Assembly: GCF_000524195.1 (NCBI RefSeq)
Contig: NW_020170382.1
Coordinates: forward strand, 1,015,194-1,079,193
DNA: 64,000 bases
From: Echinococcus granulosus
Taxonomy: Eukaryota; Platyhelminthes; Cestoda; Cyclophyllidea; Taeniidae
Direction: 5' to 3'
Part shown: positions 57,401 to 64,000 of the stretch, piece by piece
Numbering within the stretch: position 1 is the stretch's first letter
Layout of the letters: each line of letters starts with the position of its first letter
The notes under the pieces: generated by a model
Database searches by the model: none
What the model saw: only the letters and a program-made list of their open reading frames with translations
What the model was told of the DNA's origin: nothing
Made by a program: the position numbers and the translations under genes

Positions 57401-60400
57401 TGAAAATGGTGTTAGGACTCAAATGTGTTTAAGTTATGGATCTAATTTCCTTTGAAATTGGCCTTTGCTAACTTGATGGGGGATATTACATGATCATGTG
57501 GCTTGATATTCCTAGAATATATGCTGAAAGGATGATCGAACCGACTTGAGATCATTTACCATGCTAGTTTACAAAGAATATATTTTTGGATGAGTCGTGA
57601 GGTGATTGAATGTGGTAATCTGCTACGATTTCCCGATTTTGATTTCCCTAATTTTTTACTGCTTATGTACACCAATGTAGATGGCCTTGTTTGATAACTT
57701 TAGTGAGGGTGTTTTTGTATTCTCTTTCAGCAAAGAGATATAGCTCTCTCGGAGTTGGTCGAATCACTTCGCGGAAAGATCCGCGACATCAACGTGGCGG
57801 CAGGACAGCAGGAGGCGGCAAACAAGCGTATCACGGAGCTCGAACAGTCTCTGGCCGCGGCACACCGTCAAATCCAGCGCCTACAGGATGCCGCTGCCGC
57901 CATTAACACTACAGCGGTTGAAACAGAGACCAATAGCCTGGGTCAAGTTAGACCAGCGCCGAACCCGAGGCAGAAGAAGCCCTCGGTGTGCAACATGACC
58001 ACATCCACGACTCTGCCTATGGGTTTCGAGTTTGCTGCCACCGTGGAGAGTCAACAGGCGGCGGCAGCCACGGCGAGGCTAAATGCCTCTCCACCCACGG
58101 TGGAGTCACGCCGCAAATCTATGTCCCTCGAGATGCTCTCCACCACGAATCGGTCCACAATGGACAGTGGGAGTGACACTCCCTCCACCTTCCCCCTCTC
58201 CTCTGGCGCCGCCTCATCTCGTCATTCATCCTCTTCCTCTGAAGTCAACTACGATACCTTCTCGCGGAAATCGGGGTCGATTGCAGAGAAACCACGGCAC
58301 GGCCTTATCTCTTGCACTCTTATCTCGCAAGGTGGGCTAAAGATCTTCACATTTGTCAGTTTTTTTCTGCTTGACTGATTAAGTCACGGCAAAAGCGTAC
58401 TTGGGTTAAAGTGTAGCATAAAGCACATACTTTTATCACCTATTTAGCAATTTCTGTTTTATCGCGAATGATATTGCTGAGACTGTCGAATATGAATTAT
58501 TCACTGTACTTTCTGATTAAACGGTGACCACAGGTTCATTTAGCTTAGGAATTAAGCCTGACTATTGCACGAGGTAAATTTTGTGCAGTAATGTTTTGTA
58601 GGGGTTAGGGCGTTGCTAAGCAGAGCTCCAGGAAGTGTCCAATCCAGCTACTAGGTTATTTTATTTGTACTGCTTCATTACTGACACTGGCGACGTTAAT
58701 ATTCCTGTATTTTTTTACGTCGCGAGAATTTCCTTAACTTGTTCAGATTTTAGTGGGCATTTATAGTGTTACGGTTGCTTTCCTTAAAGGACAGTTTTTC
58801 ATATTTACGTCAATCATTTGATTGTTTAAGCTATTTTTTCCAAGATGGAGAATGCCATGATGATAATGGAACGTGTCTACGCGGTAGTTTGGTAATGCAA
58901 ATAGGAGGGCACCTACACACTTCTGCTCTGAACTGTTTATTTTACGGAATCAGTTGTGAAGCTTTGTCACGTTAGCTCTTGTTGTGTTTTCTTGTCCTCA
59001 TGGTTCCTGGCCCCTGTAAGCAGCTTTCACACGTTTACTTTTTATTTTTGGTAACTTCTGTGGTAATTACTGACTAGAAAAGCTATTATCCGTGGTTCTG
59101 TTGTTGAATTACGAGAATTTCATAGCGCAGATTTGGTGCTAATCTTATGTTTTTGGTATCATTGTGCAGTTTTGTAATAAATACACGTCACATTTTTTTT
59201 TGTGATTCAGTTAAAATTTCACGAAACTTTGAGTTTACCCCTCAGACTAATTCCATAATTTATAAGCATACGCTATTGGGTGTCATAAGCACTTTTCAGC
59301 TTGTAGATGATCCGTTCGTACCTTTGTGATTGCAAACTAATTCTTTCCGACTCAGCTTACCCAACTTTCACCCATAAAATATTCGATGGCCTCTCTTCGG
59401 CACCTCAATTCTCATATTCACTTGTGATAAAGGTCTTTTCAATTGCTCTTGTACAGAAAGTACAGAAATGCTTTCGTCGGTCGTGTGTGGTGATCCGATG
59501 ATTTATACTTCTTGGGTATGTTTAATTTTCAATCGGTGGCCTTTAAGCAATTTTCACCTTACGGGCTCTGCCAGTTTTCAACACCACCTGTCTCTGACTG
59601 GTGAACTTTTGTCGAATGCCACAGCTCCTTGATATTGGGACCTATTTTTTTAAATTTACTCGTCGGCGTGCTCCCCGGTGGGTTTTTTTTTCATAGCGCG
59701 TCAGCATACTTCCGACTCGATGGTTCTGACAGGTTAACTCTACTTTTTGCTTTTAAAAGACATCATCTGCGAAACTGAGATGTTAAGAGCTTCGTAACAG
59801 AGCATCTATTTTGCCTGCCTTTGCCACTATTGAACGTCTTCTATAACTGGTAAAATACATAACTTGGGCCCTCATTCTCTCTGTATGAACGCCTTTCATG
59901 ATGGTTGTATTACATGAGAAAATAATACCTTTGCTACACTGAGCTATGCCTAATTACGACCATTTCTAGTTATCGCCATTGGCTTAACTCCCCTTCCGTT
60001 CTCATTTGTTAGTGTCGGACATGGCGTTGGCGCGCAAGACTTTTGCCAACCTCTCCACGAATCTCAGCGTGTTAATCTCTCGATTGGCCAGCACTTCGTG
60101 TCCCACGCCCCCATGTCCCGCACCTGCGGTGCCTCTGCCGCGTTGGCACGCCTCTTCCTCCACCACCGGTGCTGCTGCACCGCGCCTCCGGTACGTCTTC
60201 GGCTGCGGCGGTGCTGCTACATCCGCCTCTGCACAGCGGTGCCATCAGCTGGCTACGGTGCTGCCTGATCCCTGGGCCACCTGCTTCGCTTCTGCGCATC
60301 GCGCCTTCAGACTCTGCACCGGAACTGGTGAAGTGGAAGAGGCAGAGAAGGAGGAGGATGCTGAAGGGCAGGTTGAACAAGTAGAAGGAGCTGATAATAC

Positions 60401-60409
60401 GGCTGTGAG
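54287..60409 (+). CDS. FMNL: Formin-like protein (FMNL), 5' part, continues past right edge
   Basis: Eleven exons with consistent phases give about 770 aa of an FMNL formin, which nucleates and elongates actin filaments under Rho-family GTPase control. Residue order: MGNSPG with Gly2 set for N-myristoylation as in FMNL1-3; GBD/FH3 region (about 20-375) with [75 protein letters not shown] and [11 protein letters not shown]; then coiled coil (about 376-510), a Ser/Thr-rich linker and a weak proline-rich FH1 exon. Human equivalents include LEISLRTN, TKALVLELLAAVCLVRGGH and [22 protein letters not shown]2 and DAD domains are not in the window. Promoter shared with UBE3D. Confidence 0.94.
54521..54595 (+). 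CDS. FMNL: FMNL exon 2
   Basis: 75 nt between ataacag|GAGCTG and ATTACG|gtatgc. Encodes [16 protein letters not shown] and KMARIAQIT, corresponding to human FQVKNPPHTYIQKLKGY. Followed by a 34-nt intron. Confidence 0.88.
54630..54712 (+). CDS. FMNL: FMNL exon 3
   Basis: 83 nt, atttag|GCATCC to ATTGA|gtacgt. Encodes [15 protein letters not shown] and [11 protein letters not shown]; the EISLRTN block is near-invariant in FMNL proteins. Followed by a 34-nt intron. Confidence 0.92.
54747..54827 (+). CDS. FMNL: FMNL exon 4
   Basis: 81 nt, attaaag|ATGGGT to TCAAG|gtaaaa. Encodes [19 protein letters not shown], matching human [20 protein letters not shown]. Followed by a 34-nt intron. Confidence 0.92.
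54862..55171 (+). CDS. FMNL: FMNL exon 5
   Basis: 310 nt, cttcttag|A to AACCAA|gtcagc. Encodes a Ser/Pro/Arg-rich insert ([25 protein letters not shown]), then [21 protein letters not shown] minus its last residues shared with human DVHVCIMCLRAIMNYQ. Confidence 0.9.
55240..55316 (+). CDS. FMNL: FMNL exon 6
   Basis: 77 nt, gtttag|GACGGG to TACGC|gtaagt. Encodes [25 protein letters not shown]; human counterpart [20 protein letters not shown]. Confidence 0.9.
55390..55576 (+). CDS. FMNL: FMNL exon 7
   Basis: 187 nt, gtttag|GACGAA to TACTCG|gttagt. Encodes [39 protein letters not shown] and [11 protein letters not shown], the FH3 core. Confidence 0.95.
55655..55765 (+). CDS. FMNL: FMNL exon 8
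   Basis: 111 nt, cttcaag|GTGGCC to TTACGG|gttagt. Encodes [20 protein letters not shown] and [17 protein letters not shown], nearly identical in pattern to human FMNL2. Confidence 0.96.
55766..56432 (+). other. FMNL: FMNL intron 8
   Basis: 667 bp, T-rich, no repeat copy or other feature recognised. Ends ctacccatacag. Confidence 0.65.
56433..56621 (+). CDS. FMNL: FMNL exon 9 (dimerisation helix, coiled coil start)
   Basis: 189 nt, catacag|GCCCTG to TTTAAA|gtgaga. Encodes [20 protein letters not shown] and [19 protein letters not shown], matching human IQAYLDNVFDVGALLEDAE and ALERVEELEENISHL. GC-rich relative to its introns. Confidence 0.94.
56622..57730 (+). other. FMNL: FMNL intron 9
   Basis: About 1.1 kb, T-rich on the coding strand, nothing recognised. 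Confidence 0.65.
57731..58331 (+). CDS. FMNL: FMNL exon 10 (coiled coil and Ser-rich linker)
   Basis: 601 nt, ctttcag|CAAAGA to CGCAAG|gtgggc, phase 1. Encodes [18 protein letters not shown] and [20 protein letters not shown] (coiled coil), then a Ser/Thr-rich linker ([33 protein letters not shown]) with several RxxS-type candidate kinase sites. The linker is specific to this lineage as far as I can tell. Confidence 0.88.
58332..60012 (+). other. FMNL: FMNL intron 10
   Basis: About 1.7 kb, strongly T-rich, no repeat copy or exon recognised. Confidence 0.6.
60013..60409 (+). CDS. FMNL: FMNL exon 11 (FH1-like, frame uncertain)
   Basis: 397 nt between tttgttag|TG and GTGAG|gtgagg; entry phase fits exon 10. 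The open frame reads [20 protein letters not shown], then [16 protein letters not shown], an Ala/Ser-rich stretch, and a Glu-rich end ([20 protein letters not shown]). Proline content is low for an FH1. A neighbouring frame over the middle (60076-60384) contains PLPPPPVLL and [10 protein letters not shown] but has stops at both sides. Either the FH1 is reduced here or an indel splits it. Confidence 0.7.
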
Positions 60410-63400
60410 GTGAGGCCCTTTTCTGGTGTCTTATGTTACAAATATCCCTAATTGCCGCGTTTTCTTACGGTTAAACTATTAGAGGATGTTTTCCAAAAGA
60501 TCATGGTAGCCATTACTTGCTTAGTGACTCTCATGTCTCTAGTCACCCCTACATTTATTTATCTTGGGTGATTTTAATTAGACAGCTATTTCACTTATCT
60601 ACTCCATCTCTGTACCTGGAGGCATGAGGTCTACCTAATGAATCCTACTTTGTCATTTTCATCCAATGAATTTTTCAATTAGTTTTTAACTGGTTATTCG
60701 TTATACTGATTGATTTGGATATGTCGGCGTTGCTTTTATTGCCCTAGAAACTCCATCATCTAGTTTTTTTCTTCAGTACGTGCATAGTTTTACTGCTATT
60801 CGATTCACGTAGTGTTGACGGATAATAGGTGACACCTGTTTTATGGCAGGTTTGCCGTGATTCATACCTCCCTGTGAGTTCTGCGTTACATCTCCTTCTG
60901 CGATTTATGTTCCAAATCGTCCCCCTTTTGAAGTTGTATGATGTCCAAATCTGTAGTAGAACCCACGAATTTGTTTCAGTGATCACTAATTCATGCAAAT
61001 TCACACTTTAAAACGCATCAATGACAGCACAAATTCGGAATTATTTTCCCTGACATTTTTTTGTTCTCGTCAAGGTCCTCAGCTTTTTTTAATTTTTGCT
61101 TCATATTTGTTGAGTTCACATCGAAATAGAAAGATATTTACAATAACGCTGTGAGGCACGGAGCTTGTCTCGCTACGGGCCTGATCCATTTAACGCCCTT
61201 ATATTTGCTTATTTTTTTTTGACTTCGGTGAACTCCGTAGGCTAGTCCCCTACATTGGTGCATTGGAGATTTCATTAAAATACCTTTTAAAGACATCGGC
61301 GATGAGAATACGCCATTTTAAACTCATCTATCGTAACGTCAAGGTTTTGAGTTGGACGGATATTCTCTTCCCCGACACATGAATGGGAACAATTATTCTG
61401 TTCTTATGTTGTAGGATAATGGAATTCTCAGTTGTTAAACCTTTCACCTTTTGGTTAGAACGATTCTAATGGCTGTGGTTCTCATATTTCTTTCCCAACC
61501 TTTGGTTTTGGGGCACTGACAGCGAAAAGCAACTTCCCGACATTAAGTGCTAATTGCTTGCATTCCTTTTGTTCCATCTCTCCGAATCTTTTCCCCTTTT
61601 CGTGTGATATTATTTTCATAACATAATAGGTGCACCACACGGCAGATAATTATTGTTTGCTAAAACTTGAAGTCGAACCCTTAAAGTGGTTCTTTTTTGC
61701 CACAATTAACTACGGCTTGTAGTGTAACCCTACCTTAACTGCTTAAATTGAGTTTCTTCTTTAGGTTTTTCTAATCAAAGCCTTTAATTAAGCATGGTAT
61801 TATTCGTTTGCCTTAATTTAGAAGCGACTTTTTTTCGGAAAAAATCATCCTCGTTACCTTTGCTTAGTGCAAATGGACGTACGCGTTACCTTCCTGCGGT
61901 AATGAGAGATGTGGGGCTACTGTAATGAACGCAAAACTAGCAATTTTTTTTGTAAATCAGTCTAAAAAGTATCCAAATCATCTAATTGTGTCTGGAGAAG
62001 TTACGAATCGGCCTTAGAAGCTCATCCAATACTTTTGTCTTTTCCTTTGTTGTCTCCTCGACTACTTTTTCATTAATCAACAGTAATAGGCAATGGGTCC
62101 AGGCTTCGCTTTCACTGCTTTGAAGGTTATTTTTGATCTCATACTAACCCTGATCTCTGTTTTACAAAAAGTAATTTTATCCTTTGCCTCTTAAGGGGCC
62201 AAAGCATTGATGAAGCACACACTATTTCTTCCTGCAAAATTTCGAATCATAGGATTACGTTGCCCGGAGAAAAGAATAACATCTTTCGGAACCCACAGAG
62301 AAGCATCAACATGGGCGCTCCAGTTTGAAGTTCCCAGGCCTTGTCACTGCTTGATCAAAGCTTTCCTTTCGGTTTTCACTCTTTTGCTGCCAAGTATTAC
62401 AGTTGGAAGTTCACTTCCACAGTTCCATTTTGGAGCTACCGAGCGCGAATACTAGACGTCTTGTGTCTTTTGGAGTGGCATTTTCTGACCGTAGTAAACA
62501 TGACCAGGCAAACGACAACCGCTACCAGCATTGGCCTATTTTTATCGCTTTAAGCCCTCTTCCACCCTTTTTCATCTCATCCAGACCCTTTTGTCACATT
62601 GTCGGCCGCTGGGCTGATTACGAAGTTTCACCCCGTCTTTCCAAAACTAATCAGTCTCATTAACACTTTGTTGACTGGGAGAATGTGTTCTTAGCTCTCA
62701 AAACTTTTGCTTTGATGTGAATTTATTGCATATTTTGCCAACATCTTCAGCATCACAGGGAAAATTAGCTGTCTTTCTAATCACTTTGCGGGGCACTTTT
62801 AGCCATCTGTTGTTCGGAGGCAATTGTGGCCTTAATTGCAGAGCCGTGGACTAGTCATATCCTGCATTGTTGGATCATGTATAAACTCTCGCACGGTTAC
62901 ACTTTTCGATGGGCCGTTGTGTCATACTCCTCCCCTCGTGTATGCATGTGCGCCTTTGTGTTTTCAGTGCCCGCCGGTAGCCGATTCTCGTCTTAGCTGT
63001 ATTATTTATTCTCCGTTGGCCAGTAAATGTTTTGTGCCACTTGTAATTGAGTTGGTGCTTTATCAACGATGGATTGTTATATAGGAAGCTGGGTCATGTT
63101 AGCTTCCCAGCACACTTGCTGTGTACTCCTCAGGGCGAGTTACACCCATGACTCACTAGGGGCGAAACTGAGAGAACAGACTCTTGCTGCCTGATCGCTT
63201 TTGGCAGTCGTTGTAGTCGTCATTCGCACCCAGTCACGAAAGCATAAAAATGCTTTTGTATGGAACTTCACGCACAGGGATTGAGGAAGACTTAGTCCTC
63301 TCGCTTTACTGTTTGTTTTAAGTGTTAAAGCTTACGTGATCCATTGAAAATATCCCTTCTGTCAGGACTCGTCTTTTTCCAAGAGCTCTTCTCGTCCTGT

Positions 63401-64000
63401 TGAAAATAAGTTAGGTGTGTTTGGCGTATGTTTATGATAAGGTGCTGAAGTCTCCTTCCTTCCCATTGAACCCAAAGATAACTCCGTTTTCCGTGGAATT
63501 AAGTGGCAAAATAATTGCAGTTCTTGAGCACCACTTTATGCAAGAATGAAGGGTGGCTACTGAGACCATTGTAATTATCGCACTTTAAGGTAAAACACTG
63601 CTGTGCTGGCACGAGATGCAGGCGGTCACTTTATTTTGGAAGTGTAGATGTCACTGCAGCTTCTTGTTATTTGTGAAAAGGATGTGATTAACACCTTCAC
63701 TATCAGCGTTACATGCATATGTGGCGATTTTTTAGCTGTTTACGGCAACTCTTTTACCAGGTAGATTGTTCATTGTCCATGAAAAATTAAATGCTATTAG
63801 AAAGGAAATTGAAGACCGGTTGAGTTGGCCACTTTGATGGTAGTTAATTTTCTTCTGATAAATAACGCTCTTTCCCCCAGTCGTCATACTCTGTCTAATG
63901 GTAGCTAGATTTCTCTCTGCTTTATGGTTGCATGTTGCTCTACCGCCACAAAATATGGCCGATTACATTGTTTCTTACCTGAGTAACGCTTTATACTGGA
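60410..64000 (+). other. FMNL: FMNL intron 11 to window edge
   Basis: About 3.6 kb, T-rich. No FH2 motif in any plus-strand frame, no LTR-family copy, no RNA gene recognised. FH2 exons must lie further right. Confidence 0.6.

Noticed and set aside
60072..60380. Minus-strand frame with a signal-peptide-like start opposite FMNL exon 11
   Set aside because: Shadow of a GC-rich coding exon; hydrophobic start arises from Lys/Glu codons read in reverse.

Overview
The window is animal nuclear DNA and most resembles a tapeworm (flatworm) genome, probably a diphyllobothriid-type cestode. The reasons are metazoan-only gene families, kilobase-scale introns beside many 28-34 nt mini-introns, and a dispersed family of very small LTR elements. 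The species assignment is inference. No bacterial-style operons, ribosome binding sites, CRISPR arrays, rRNA or tRNA genes were recognised.

Layout. (1) 2185-38574, minus strand: a calsyntenin gene of 14 proposed exons. It encodes a signal peptide, two cadherin repeats, a laminin-G domain, an alpha/beta ectodomain, a transmembrane helix and an acidic cytoplasmic tail, about 1180 aa. Exon phases agree at every junction except one (exon 12 to exon 13). (2) 40560-41408, minus strand: an intronless 282-aa protein with a poly-Q tract and two motifs that together resemble protein phosphatase 1 docking sites ([GS]IL[RK] and RVxF), followed by a poly(A) signal. (3) 46552-47341, minus strand: an ankyrin-repeat protein related to ASB13-type proteins, with no SOCS box found. 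(4) 49079-50029, plus strand: a doubtful set of coding remnants directly downstream of an LTR. (5) 52471-53433, minus strand: UBE3D (HECT_2-type E3 ubiquitin ligase), 3' end unresolved. (6) 54287-60409 and beyond the right edge, plus strand: a formin of the FMNL family. The N-terminal myristoylation site, GBD/FH3 region, coiled coil and a weak FH1 are present; the FH2 domain lies outside the window. UBE3D and FMNL are divergent, with start codons about 850 bp apart.

Repeats. About a dozen copies of one ~188-bp LTR-like repeat lie between 1 and 49 kb. One insertion (16128-17230) has two LTRs, a primer-binding-site-like start, a polypurine tract and a ~725-bp non-coding interior, which is the structure of a TRIM (terminal-repeat retrotransposon in miniature). 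A second copy (47909-49047) shares the interior and the polypurine tract. Every copy inside the calsyntenin introns is antisense to that gene; minus-strand copies occur only between genes.

The genes have no evident shared pathway. Calsyntenin acts in membrane and vesicle transport, FMNL in actin assembly, UBE3D in ubiquitination, and the intronless protein probably in PP1 regulation. The strongest candidates for new biology are the TRIM family and its orientation bias, the uncharacterised PP1-docking protein, the calsyntenin that lacks recognisable kinesin-light-chain motifs, and the two-frame proline-rich FH1 exon.
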